Shown here: positions 15,897-23,725 of the stretch, in pieces | How positions within the stretch are numbered: position 1 is the first letter of the stretch | Layout of the letters: each line of letters starts with the position of its first letter | Notes under the pieces: generated by a model | Told to the model about the DNA's origin: nothing | What the model saw: only the letters and a program-made list of their open reading frames with translations | Databases searched by the model: none | NCBI GenBank assembly: GCA_029547185.1 | Contig: JAKPPU010000116.1 | Coordinates: forward strand, 1-49,448 | Source of the DNA: Deltaproteobacteria bacterium | GTDB lineage: Bacteria; Desulfobacterota; Desulfomonilia; UBA1062 | Length of the DNA: 49,448 nt | Direction: 5' to 3' | Program-made: the position numbers and the translations under genes

Positions 15897-16558
15897 ATCC
15901 TGTTCTTGCCTTCGGCTACCTCTCCTGCCAGCTTCATGTCCAGGAGAACCTTCTCGATTTCCTGCGTCATGACATCGACCGACAGGGCTTCCTCAAGGAT
16001 CCTGACGATGTCCTCGATGGGGAGGCCGCCGGTGAGCTGGAGGACCTTTTCGGTAAAGGCCACAAGATCCTCGTGCTTTGACCATGGGAACAGCACCCAT
16101 CGCCACTGTTTCATGATCCTGGGGCAGTAATCGGTCTTGAATCTCGAGTCCGCCTTGTTCACCAAAACCGCGGTCTTGATATCGCCGACCCTGCTCGAAA
16201 GGTATTGAACCACCCCCTCCATGGTCCCGCCCACGTCGCTGACGTCGTCCACTACGAGGACCCTCTTGTCCGAGAGATCGACTTCGGGAAGGGGGAATAC
16301 GATGGTGGGCTTCTCGCTCAATGTCTTGCCTTCGGCCCAGTGTCCCATCTGGAAGGTGCATATGTACTTTTTCTGCAGATAGTCGGTGAGGATGCGTGCG
16401 GGAACGAGGCCTCCGCGGGCGACACCGATGATGACGTCGGGATCAAACCCGGATGATCGTAAAGAGACGAACGTCTCCCAGAGAAGATTTTCGACGTCCT
16501 CCCAGGAGAGCCGTATCGCTTCGGGAAATGTCTTTTTCAAGATGTTTCTATCCGTCAT
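15881..16558 (-). CDS. phosphoribosyltransferase (purine type)
   Basis: The 225-residue protein has a type I phosphoribosyltransferase fold. The PRPP-binding motif is VLVVDDVSDVGGT (100-112), and there is an upstream IIGVARGGLVPARIL loop as in hypoxanthine/xanthine-guanine enzymes. About 60 C-terminal residues (from SVDVMTQEIEKVLLDMKLAG) extend past the usual fold and look like a small helical or winged module. Purine-base salvage is the likely reaction but base specificity is not readable. The start has an AAGGTG site; it is the first gene of an overlapping trio with a diguanylate cyclase and a HAD phosphatase. Confidence 0.85.
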   Translation of the reverse strand: MTDRNILKKTFPEAIRLSWEDVENLLWETFVSLRSSGFDPDVIIGVARGGLVPARILTDYLQKKYICTFQMGHWAEGKTLSEKPTIVFPLPEVDLSDKRVLVVDDVSDVGGTMEGVVQYLSSRVGDIKTAVLVNKADSRFKTDYCPRIMKQWRWVLFPWSKHEDLVAFTEKVLQLTGGLPIEDIVRILEEALSVDVMTQEIEKVLLDMKLAGEVAEGKNRIWTLI

Positions 16559-16629
16559 ATGGTCACCTTACCATTTCGTTTTTATTCGGAAATCGGGATT
16601 TAACTCTTTAATCTCGCTTTATCCGCCTT

Positions 16630-17493
16630 TCACTTCGAAGATCCCAGGGTGCGGAACCTGGGTTTGTCAAGCGTACCCCTGAGGCTGAACCTCACCATCC
16701 CTTGCGGGGACAATCCCTGTCCGGCGCCCAGGGAAGCCGCTATGCTCTGCGGAAGGGTGATCTCTCCGGACAGGCTCAACCTCGAGCGCCTGAGCGGATC
16801 CATCAATCTCACGGCCCCTTTTGCAGACCCTGACACGTCCCCTTTCAAATCCAGCTTCTCGAGGGTGAGTATCCCGTTGTCGATACGGGAGTTCATCTGC
16901 ATGACCTTGAACCTGATCCCGTCGATGGGCATCTGGGAGTCGGTGAGCGGAATGAAGCCGTCCTTCCACACGATGCTTGCCTTGCCGCCCATATTCCGTA
17001 TGGAAGAGCTCGTTCCCGTCATCTCGACAGTACCGGTGATGAATCCCTCGGGCTGTATGCTCGTCGAAAAAAGGGTATGGATGAGCGACGTATCGAAATT
17101 CTCCATCTTGAACGATGTCTTCACGGACTTCTTCGCTATCCCGAACGGCTTGTCGAACGAGCACACGATGCTTCCGCTCGGAAAGACCGCCTGAATGTCC
17201 AAACCGAAGCTCCCGGTCAGAAGGGAGAGCAGATGGGGATAAATGATGAGCTCCTTTGCATAAGGATTCCTGCCCACGCTCATCCCGTCGACCGTGCAGC
17301 CGAAGGGAAACCGGGCATGAATGTGTCCCAGGGTCACCGGCTGATCGAGCGCCTTGCTCAGTGACCCTTCGAGCGTCCCCCTGAAGGTATCGTAGGGAAA
17401 CCTGATGGAGATGAAGAGAATCAGGCATACGATACAAAATGCGGCGATGCCGACCTTCTCCAGGAGAGGAACGCCCCTTCTGACATCAGCCAT
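16630..17493 (-). CDS. gspN: type II secretion protein GspN
   Basis: A 287-residue inner-membrane-anchored protein with one N-terminal helix (VGIAAFCIVCLILFISIRFPY) and a periplasmic domain of the GspN/AsmA-like kind (LGHIHARFPFGCTVDGMSVG, LEKLDLKGDVSGSAKGAVRL). It closes the gsp cluster and overlaps the end of gspM by eight bases, which supports the call. This long GspN form is usual in the Deltaproteobacteria; its role in the system is not well defined. Confidence 0.82.
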   Translation of the reverse strand: MADVRRGVPLLEKVGIAAFCIVCLILFISIRFPYDTFRGTLEGSLSKALDQPVTLGHIHARFPFGCTVDGMSVGRNPYAKELIIYPHLLSLLTGSFGLDIQAVFPSGSIVCSFDKPFGIAKKSVKTSFKMENFDTSLIHTLFSTSIQPEGFITGTVEMTGTSSSIRNMGGKASIVWKDGFIPLTDSQMPIDGIRFKVMQMNSRIDNGILTLEKLDLKGDVSGSAKGAVRLMDPLRRSRLSLSGEITLPQSIAASLGAGQGLSPQGMVRFSLRGTLDKPRFRTLGSSK

Positions 17494-18010
17494 AGCGGAT
17501 CACCTGAAGCGTAACGTCGAGGTTGTTGTCCCTTTCCACGCGCCGTATGCTCAGCCGTTTGATTACCAGAGAATACGGGCAGTGCTCAATGTCGTAGAGG
17601 AGGCTGATGAGGTCCTCCTGGTAGACGGACCTGATCTTGAGCTCGACGGCCTCCCGGGCCGAATTGGCCGGATCGCTGATAGGCTTCATGTACTCGATCC
17701 TGTCGTTCACCTTCACCTTGGCAGCGAGCTCTTCGAGAAACCCGAAGAGGGTGAAGTTGGGAGACCCGGCCGTGCTGCCGTTCTTCGATGATCCCTCCAA
17801 GGACTTGATCTGGGCCGAGAGCTCATAGACCCTCTTCAGCTTGCCGTCCTGCACCCTTACCGAATCGGCGAGCTTGGCCCTGTATCCCATGATGGGGGAC
17901 AGCACGCCGAAAATGAGGATGAACGCACCGAGTGCGGCTCCGGCCGAGAAGAGCACGAGCTTCTCGCGCTTCGTAAGGTTCTTTATGTATTGTTCGATTT
18001 TTTGTCGCAT
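17486..18010 (-). CDS. gspM: type II secretion protein GspM
   Basis: A 174-residue bitopic protein. A short cytoplasmic lead (KNLTKREK) precedes one helix (LVLFSAGAALGAFILIFGVL), then a coiled coil (KLADSVRVQDGKLKRVYELSAQIKSLE) and a periplasmic ferredoxin-like domain (AVELKIRSVYQEDLISLLYDIEH). This is the GspM/PilO layout; with GspL it forms the inner-membrane platform. It overlaps gspL by 28 bases and gspN by 8. Its ribosome site is weak, consistent with coupled translation. Confidence 0.85.
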   Translation of the reverse strand: MRQKIEQYIKNLTKREKLVLFSAGAALGAFILIFGVLSPIMGYRAKLADSVRVQDGKLKRVYELSAQIKSLEGSSKNGSTAGSPNFTLFGFLEELAAKVKVNDRIEYMKPISDPANSAREAVELKIRSVYQEDLISLLYDIEHCPYSLVIKRLSIRRVERDNNLDVTLQVIRYG

Positions 18011-19503
18011 ACCAGTTTCAACCGTACCCTTTGATCGTTCTTGTCCACGTTCGCCGAAACTATCTTCACCCCTTCGATGTATGAAAGGGCGGACAGACTC
18101 TCCTTCATCCGCTCGACGTTGTCATACGTAGCCGCGGAGCCGGTGATCGTGATCGAGTTCTCGTCTATGAAGATATTATCCAGGAGCACGTCGATGTTCC
18201 TCGGGATTCCCGCGCTCAGGTCCCTCATGATCTCGAGGGGGGTGGCGGCCCCGCCCGACGCCCCGCCGTCACGGGCTGACAGCCTGGCAAGGTGCTGCTC
18301 CATCTGCTTTACCGGATCCACCATGGGGGTGCCCCCGGGCATCACGGTGCTGAACTCCTTGGCTATGAGCTTCGTGAGCTGATGGCTGGTCTTGGCATTG
18401 AGCGAGATGTTCAGGCCCAGCCCGAAGAGCCACAGGATGACGAAGACCGCCGCCACCTTGGTCCATGCACCGGCGTAGCCTTTGAGCCATTCGATCTTCT
18501 TCGTAAAGCCGAGATCTCCCTTGCGGAAGTTGACCGCGTCGGTGCTGTCGATTCCCCTGCAGGCAAGGGACAGCGGCATGAAGTTCCGCAGCATGGTGTC
18601 GAGATCGGCGTCCGTACGCACGGGATTGCGCTCCGGCAGATCCGTGGAGATATCCGAGGCGGCAGTGAACCGGTCGGACAGATCCTTGATGGAACAGGCA
18701 TAACCGGCAGGGACGAGAACGTAGTCGTGGCTCGTCGAATCTATGCGGGAGAGGGCGATGAGCACCTCCCTGATGGCGGCATCGAGCAGCCTGCCCGCCT
18801 CGATGCCTTCCCGGAGCTTCTTCTCCATTGTTTGAGGGTCTTTGGCCGCCTCCCCCAGGGCGCAGGTGGCGATCTTCTCGAATCCGTAGGGAAACACCCC
18901 GACATACCTGACCTCGGTCCCTTGAAGGGCTGTCAGGGATGTGTCCCGCCACCCCATGTGGAGGAAGAGGTACGTGGCATGGCCATGCAGCCTGAAGACC
19001 TGTCTGGCCCCTGCAAGGATCGATGCACAGGGAGAATCGATGATCTCGGGATCGATGCCGGAGGACTTCATCTCGGATACGAGATTCTCGATCGAGCTGC
19101 GCCTCACGGAGATGGTCTCCACGCGATGAAGCCCTGCTTCATCCTTCCCCAGGAGCACGTAATCCACGATGATCCCCCCGTCGAGAATGGGAAGGAGCGT
19201 CTCCACCTCGGGACCGATGGTCTGGGCGATCTTTTTCCGGTCACCGAACGGCCGGAGAAGCGAGCGGTGCATGGTCTCGCTCTCGGGAACGCCCACGACA
19301 CAGGTGTCGAAAGGCTCGATCCTCGCCTCCCTGAGGAGTTCGGGTATTTCTTCGGATATGCTTTTTGTGGGAGTAAACTTCTCGTCGTATTCCCTGGGCA
19401 TGCTGATGAATCTTTCTATGGTGAGCTCGGGTTCGCCCACCTTGATGAGGCATGCATGCAGGGAAACGTTATCCCAGTAAATACCTACTGAATATCGTCT
19501 CAT
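17983..19503 (-). CDS. gspL: type II secretion protein GspL
   Basis: The 506-residue protein has an actin-like PilM/GspL cytoplasmic domain (MRRYSVGIYWDNVSLHACLIKVG ... TCVVGVPESETMHRSLL). One helix follows (VAAVFVILWLFGLGLNISL, about 375-395), then a periplasmic PilN-like domain (MRDLSAGIPRNIDVLLDNIFIDENSITITG). GspL links the secretion ATPase GspE to the membrane platform. The ATG at 19503 has an AGGATGG site. gspE, its expected partner, is not in the window. Confidence 0.88.
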   Translation of the reverse strand: MRRYSVGIYWDNVSLHACLIKVGEPELTIERFISMPREYDEKFTPTKSISEEIPELLREARIEPFDTCVVGVPESETMHRSLLRPFGDRKKIAQTIGPEVETLLPILDGGIIVDYVLLGKDEAGLHRVETISVRRSSIENLVSEMKSSGIDPEIIDSPCASILAGARQVFRLHGHATYLFLHMGWRDTSLTALQGTEVRYVGVFPYGFEKIATCALGEAAKDPQTMEKKLREGIEAGRLLDAAIREVLIALSRIDSTSHDYVLVPAGYACSIKDLSDRFTAASDISTDLPERNPVRTDADLDTMLRNFMPLSLACRGIDSTDAVNFRKGDLGFTKKIEWLKGYAGAWTKVAAVFVILWLFGLGLNISLNAKTSHQLTKLIAKEFSTVMPGGTPMVDPVKQMEQHLARLSARDGGASGGAATPLEIMRDLSAGIPRNIDVLLDNIFIDENSITITGSAATYDNVERMKESLSALSYIEGVKIVSANVDKNDQRVRLKLVCDKKSNNT

Positions 19504-19524
19504 TTTCCATCCTAAATGTCATGA

Positions 19525-20502
19525 TCAGTATATCCTGTAATACACGATCTTGACGTCGTTGTTAACCCGATTGAGCACGGCCTTGATATTGATCTGGGCG
19601 CCTGAAGGCATGGTCCCCCTCATATTCGCACTGAAGACGTTGCTCTTGATGTCGATTATCTTATTCTGAAGCGCTGCAGCCTCTTCGGTTGTCGCGCTTA
19701 TGCCGAGGGTCTGCGCCCAATTGCTGCTCGGCTGCTTGAAAGGCCTCTTTGCCTTGATCGTCTCCGCCAGAGCCTCGTCGACGGAGTCCGACAAGCTCAT
19801 GAGCACGACATCGGACGCAGTGTTGACGTTGATCTTTCCGCCTGTCCCCACGGTCACGTAGTCCCTGATCCCCTTGGTGTTTTCCTTTCCGTAATAGTAT
19901 TCCGGTTTCATTCCTTTCACAAGCAGGATTTCTTCCGGGCTGTCCATGGGGCCGTTCTTGCATTCATACGGGTCGTCCAGGGTCTGGTAGTAGTCGTTCT
20001 CCGCGTCGGAGACGGTCTCGTCGTCCTCGTCCACCCAGTCTTTGACGGCCTCCGCCAGGTCGTCCAGCTCACCCTGCGAGATGTCTATGTCAAGCGCGGA
20101 GAAGAGCCTCTTGAACTGGGCCGTCCTGAACGCCTTGTCCTTGTCGTCGCCGAGGGCCAGGCTGTTCAGGTCGAACTTTCCGCTCTCGTCCGTGATGGTG
20201 CCGGTGAAGGCCGGCCCTTTGAGATACTGCGACGCCGCCAGGGCATACTCCGGGAACCCTCCCCAGTCTTCATCCTCGGAATCGTAGGTGGGGTCGTCCT
20301 TCTTCAGTATCGTCACGGCAGCCTCCACTCCCGAACGGGCTATGTCCTGGGCCTGGAAGGAATCCCGGAAATTGTACGCGAGCTCGATATCGAGCCCTTC
20401 GTCCGCGCCGAAGTTGACCGCCATGACGGTAAAGAGCGCTATGATCGAGAGCACGAGGAGGAGAATGACCCCGCGATTGTCCTTGAGGAGTTCTCTCATC
20501 AC
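19525..20502 (-). CDS. gspK: type II secretion minor pseudopilin GspK
   Basis: GspK (325 residues) is the large minor pseudopilin at the pseudopilus tip. The prepilin site KDNRG/VILLLVLSIIALFTV lies about 11 residues in and lacks the Glu at +5, as is typical for GspK. The soluble domain carries the T2SSK pattern including a helix-hairpin region (GKINVNTASDVVLMSLSDSV) and an acidic loop rich in Asp/Glu (WVDEDDETVSDAEND) that fits the calcium-binding region of the family. The ATG at 20502 overlaps the gspJ stop (ATGA). Confidence 0.93.
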   Translation of the reverse strand: MMRELLKDNRGVILLLVLSIIALFTVMAVNFGADEGLDIELAYNFRDSFQAQDIARSGVEAAVTILKKDDPTYDSEDEDWGGFPEYALAASQYLKGPAFTGTITDESGKFDLNSLALGDDKDKAFRTAQFKRLFSALDIDISQGELDDLAEAVKDWVDEDDETVSDAENDYYQTLDDPYECKNGPMDSPEEILLVKGMKPEYYYGKENTKGIRDYVTVGTGGKINVNTASDVVLMSLSDSVDEALAETIKAKRPFKQPSSNWAQTLGISATTEEAAALQNKIIDIKSNVFSANMRGTMPSGAQINIKAVLNRVNNDVKIVYYRIY

Positions 20503-21212
20503 GGCCTCGCCTCCTGGGCCTTCTGGATCCTCAGGCCCGACAGGGGCAGGAAGGCCGTCCCGGAAAAGCTCGCCTGCTCTCCTTCCATGTCGAAGGTGAC
20601 GGCAATCTTCACCTGTGTGGGAAGCGAGAGCTCCTCGCTCAAGTCCCAGGTGTCGTGCTCTTTGAGATCCTTGTCCACGTATATGATGTTCAAGGCCACG
20701 ATGTTCTCGGCAACCTCCATCTCCCTGGGCGCCGTGCTCAGCCCGAAGTGGGGGAGGCAGTCCTCGGAACGGATGAGGACATAGCGGTCCTTCACGTCTT
20801 CCATCTCCTTGAGATAGTAGCCCACCTCGCAGAATCCGCCCACGCTGCCGGGGAGGCCCAGCGTCGCGGTCGTCGTGAAATTGATGCTGTCCTTGTCAGC
20901 TTTCTGGTCCTTCTCATCCTTTCCCACGAACCGGTACAGGGAGATCATATCCTCGGTCATCTGCCTCGGGGGCTCTCCCGGGTCAGGGACATAGGAGCAC
21001 GTGAGGTCCTTTATCATGCGGTCCATGACGACCCTGACCATCTGATAGGCCTGCCTCTGGGAGCTCACGGCCTCGACGGACCGGTGGGTCTGGAAGAAGG
21101 AAAGGTTCACGATCACGAGCGCGATGGCCGCGATGAAGACGGCCATGAGCACCTCGATAAGGGTGAAGCCTCTACTGCCTGGTGGAAAGGAATTCCATGA
21201 ACTCTGTCTCAA
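20499..21212 (-). CDS. gspJ: type II secretion minor pseudopilin GspJ
   Basis: The prepilin motif GSRG/FTLIEVLMAVFIAAIALVIVN identifies a pseudopilin. The roughly 220-residue soluble part and the position between gspI and gspK fit GspJ. No in-frame ATG precedes the motif inside a reasonable leader: the frame stays open far upstream but there overlaps gspI in an Arg/Ser-rich stretch. The best start is TTG at 21212 (leader of about 20 residues), with a GGGGGGAG site some 12 bases before it. That start would overlap gspI by 41 bases. A coupled or rarer start codon is possible. Confidence 0.85.
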   Translation of the reverse strand: MRQSSWNSFPPGSRGFTLIEVLMAVFIAAIALVIVNLSFFQTHRSVEAVSSQRQAYQMVRVVMDRMIKDLTCSYVPDPGEPPRQMTEDMISLYRFVGKDEKDQKADKDSINFTTTATLGLPGSVGGFCEVGYYLKEMEDVKDRYVLIRSEDCLPHFGLSTAPREMEVAENIVALNIIYVDKDLKEHDTWDLSEELSLPTQVKIAVTFDMEGEQASFSGTAFLPLSGLRIQKAQEARP

Positions 21213-21534
21213 AGGCGCTCTTCTCCCCCCATGTAAGCGTGAGCGTGTACTTGTAGTATCCCTCGATCGGTGTGGTTTCGATCTTTTCGGTATACGTATA
21301 TCCCCGGTAGTCTTCACCGAAATCACCCTTGGTCGTGCCCGTCGTCCTTGCCTCGGTGCTCGATATGACGTCGGCGATGCGCTTCTGGGCAAGCAGGGTG
21401 GAGGTCGTGATGAACCTCGACCGGGCGGCCATGTCGACCGACTGGTTCACCGACTTGATGAGCCAGACGAAGGCGATGCTTAAGATCACCATGGCGATGA
21501 GCACCTCGATGAGCGTGAACCCTCTCCTATTCAT
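21172..21534 (-). CDS. gspI: type II secretion minor pseudopilin GspI
   Basis: A 120-residue minor pseudopilin with the leader MNRRG cleaved before FTLIEVLIAMVILSIAFVWLI. The soluble domain has the GspI pattern (SRFITTSTLLAQKRIADVISS). The ATG at 21534 overlaps the gspH stop (ATGAATAG) and has a GAGG site within gspH; a start eight codons earlier would only lengthen the leader. GspI forms the tip complex with GspJ and GspK, encoded just downstream. Confidence 0.9.
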   Translation of the reverse strand: MNRRGFTLIEVLIAMVILSIAFVWLIKSVNQSVDMAARSRFITTSTLLAQKRIADVISSTEARTTGTTKGDFGEDYRGYTYTEKIETTPIEGYYKYTLTLTWGEKSAFETEFMEFLSTRQ

Positions 21535-22069
21535 GCCAGACCTCGACGTAGCGGTCATAGACCTTGAGCATTCCGGAGAAAGGCTTTATGACCAGGGTGT
21601 ACGTGCTCCCGAGCCCTCCTTCGAGGTAGATCGCCCCCTGCTCCACCACACCCTCCGGCGTCACGAGGATGTCCGCCTGGCCTTCGACCTTCTCGCTCTG
21701 ATAAGGGGTCTTGACGCTCTTGAGCTTCACTCCCTGGGGGAGATCCTTCTGTTTGAGCAGCTCCACCTCCCCCGAGCTTTCAGGCTTGGGGTAGAGGCCG
21801 ATGAGCGAGTGCTCGATGTCGAAACGGATATAATAAGGCTTGTGCTGGGTTACGGCGCTCGACCGCGCATACTGGGCGAGGGTCTGTATGTCCCGGGTCG
21901 CCTCATCCATGGCCGAGGTGGTAAAGCCGGTGAAGAGCCTGGGGCCGACGTATCCCAGGGTGATCCCCAGGATCACGATGACGACGAGCAGCTCGATGAG
22001 GGTAAAGGCCCTATTGCTGCTGTTGCTGCTGGGTCTCGGCTTCGGTTTCCCAGTTTCCGATATCCGCAT
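21527..22069 (-). CDS. gspH: type II secretion minor pseudopilin GspH
   Basis: A 180-residue pseudopilin with hydrophobic segment [21 protein letters not shown], followed by a GspH/FimT-like domain ([30 protein letters not shown]). The residue before the cleavage point is Ala (SNRA/F), not the Gly that prepilin peptidase normally needs. The ATG at 22069 with GGAGAAGG upstream gives a 22-residue leader; the gene then overlaps gspG by 59 bases in another frame. The order G-H-I-J-K supports the assignment. Confidence 0.88.
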   Translation of the reverse strand: MRISETGKPKPRPSSNSSNRAFTLIELLVVIVILGITLGYVGPRLFTGFTTSAMDEATRDIQTLAQYARSSAVTQHKPYYIRFDIEHSLIGLYPKPESSGEVELLKQKDLPQGVKLKSVKTPYQSEKVEGQADILVTPEGVVEQGAIYLEGGLGSTYTLVIKPFSGMLKVYDRYVEVWHE

Positions 22070-22472
22070 CCTTACCTTCTCCGCCGGGCTGGCCGTCAGC
22101 GCCGTAGGACATGAGATCACATCCGTTGGTGTTTTTCATTCCGGGAGAAAGGTAGACGAATTCGTTGCCCCAGGGATCTTTCGGAACCCTCGGCTTATCG
22201 AGATATCCCCCTTCTCTCCACCTCTTGGGGATGTTTCCCACAGTGGGCTTTTCCACCAGGGCCTTCAGTCCCTGCTCGGTGGACGGGTACTCGCCGCAGT
22301 CGAGCCGGTACATATTGAGGGCATTCTCGAGGGACTGAATCTGTATCTTTGCCTGAGTCTGTCTCGCCTCTTCAGGCTTACCCATGATCCGGGTACCCAC
22401 GAAGGTGGCCAGGATTCCGAGGATGACGATAACCACCAGCAATTCGAGAAGGGTAAACCCTCTGTCTTTCAT
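22011..22472 (-). CDS. gspG: type II secretion major pseudopilin GspG
   Basis: The major pseudopilin, 153 residues. The leader MKDRG is cleaved before [21 protein letters not shown]. The GspG core includes [35 protein letters not shown] and the C-terminal loop [13 protein letters not shown] ... [23 protein letters not shown] that binds calcium in the family. The chain normally ends near that Trp; here it continues with TEAET and six Gln from a CAG/CAA run that overlaps gspH. The start has a GGAGG site. Confidence 0.95.
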   Translation of the reverse strand: MKDRGFTLLELLVVIVILGILATFVGTRIMGKPEEARQTQAKIQIQSLENALNMYRLDCGEYPSTEQGLKALVEKPTVGNIPKRWREGGYLDKPRVPKDPWGNEFVYLSPGMKNTNGCDLMSYGADGQPGGEGKDADIGNWETEAETQQQQQQ

Positions 22473-22488
22473 ACTCTATTCCTCCATT

Positions 22489-23712
22489 CTAGCGAACTAT
22501 GGTGCTCATTTCCAGCATGGGCATGAGGATCGCGAGCACGATGGAGCCCACGATGACCCCCATGACCACGATCATGAGCGGCTCGAGAACCGATGTAAGG
22601 CCTGCAACGGCGGTCTCGACGTCCTCCTCATAGGCGTCCGCCGCCTTGATGAGCATCTCTTCCAAAGTGCCGCTCTTTTCCCCGGTGCTGATCATGTGGA
22701 CGATGAGCGGCGGGAATATGCCCGACTTCTTCAAGGGGGCGGCGATGCTCGATCCTTCGATCACCTCTGCCGTGGACTCGTCTATGGATGCCTCCATGAC
22801 CTTGTTCTGAACGATGGTCTTGACGATTCTCAAGGATTCGACGATGGGCACGCCCGATGAGAGCAGGGTTCCGAGCGTCCTGGCAAAACGCGCCACGGAG
22901 ATCTTCCGATAGATCTTTCCGTACACGGGAACCCCCATCCTGAACCGGTCGAAACGGTAAGCGCCCTGCTCGGTCTTCTTCCATTTCAGGAAGGCAAAGA
23001 CCGCAAACGCCGCGAGGATGGCGATTATCCACCACGCCACGGCGAGAAAGTCGCTCACGCCGATGAGAATCCGGGTGGGGAGCGGCAGCTTCTGCCCCAT
23101 GTTCTCGAACATGCTCACCACCTTCGGGACTACCGCTGTCAGAAGGTAGAAGAGTACGACGGTAGAGACGCAGAGCAGGACGAACGGATAGACGAGGGCC
23201 GTCCCGACCTTCGAGCGAAGCCGGTGCTGTCCTTCGAGGAACTCCGCGAGCCGCAGGAGCACCACGTCAAGCGCACCGCTCGCCTCGCCCGACCGGACCA
23301 TGTTCACGTAGAGATCCGAAAACACCCTCTTGTGCTGGCTCAGCGCATCGGCAAAGGACAGCCCCTCGTTGACCGCGTCCCTCACCTGGGCCACGGTCCT
23401 TTTCATGGAAGGCGATTCGGTCTGCTCATAGAGCGCGTTCAGGGATTCCACCAGGGGGATCGATGCGCCCACGAGCGTGGAGAGCTGGCGGGTCATGACG
23501 GTCAGGTCCTCGAGCCTGACCCTGCCGAAGAGGCTCTTGAGCGAGATGTCCCTTGTATGGGGAGCCTCGGCAGCGTTCTCCTCGACAATAGAGCTGACGA
23601 ACACGCCCTGAGTGCGGAGCTTGAGCTTGGCCTCCCTCAGCGATGTGGCATCCATCAGCCCCTGGGTAGCCTTGCCCTTTTCCGTATAACCGCTCCAGGT
23701 ATACAGCGCCAA
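22489..23712 (-). CDS. gspF: type II secretion inner-membrane protein GspF
   Basis: GspF (407 residues) is the polytopic platform protein. Two repeated GspF domains are visible (LTVMTRQLSTLVGASIPLVESLNALYEQ and ISVARFARTLGTLLSSGVPIVESLRIVKTI), with three membrane helices (VGTALVYPFVLLCVSTVVLFYLLTAVVP, WWIIAILAAFAVFAFL and LMIVVMGVIVGSIVLAILMP). The start is TTG at 23712 (MALYTWSGYTEKGK), the standard GspF beginning, after GGGAG. It lies 13 bases downstream of the PpiC lipoprotein gene. Confidence 0.95.
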   Translation of the reverse strand: MALYTWSGYTEKGKATQGLMDATSLREAKLKLRTQGVFVSSIVEENAAEAPHTRDISLKSLFGRVRLEDLTVMTRQLSTLVGASIPLVESLNALYEQTESPSMKRTVAQVRDAVNEGLSFADALSQHKRVFSDLYVNMVRSGEASGALDVVLLRLAEFLEGQHRLRSKVGTALVYPFVLLCVSTVVLFYLLTAVVPKVVSMFENMGQKLPLPTRILIGVSDFLAVAWWIIAILAAFAVFAFLKWKKTEQGAYRFDRFRMGVPVYGKIYRKISVARFARTLGTLLSSGVPIVESLRIVKTIVQNKVMEASIDESTAEVIEGSSIAAPLKKSGIFPPLIVHMISTGEKSGTLEEMLIKAADAYEEDVETAVAGLTSVLEPLMIVVMGVIVGSIVLAILMPMLEMSTIVR

Positions 23713-23725
23713 TCGATGTCTCCCT

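Noticed and set aside
14541..16130. Long plus-strand open frame of 529 codons
   Set aside because: It runs antisense to the diguanylate cyclase and phosphoribosyltransferase genes, whose domains are unmistakable; in GC-rich DNA the opposite strand often stays open.
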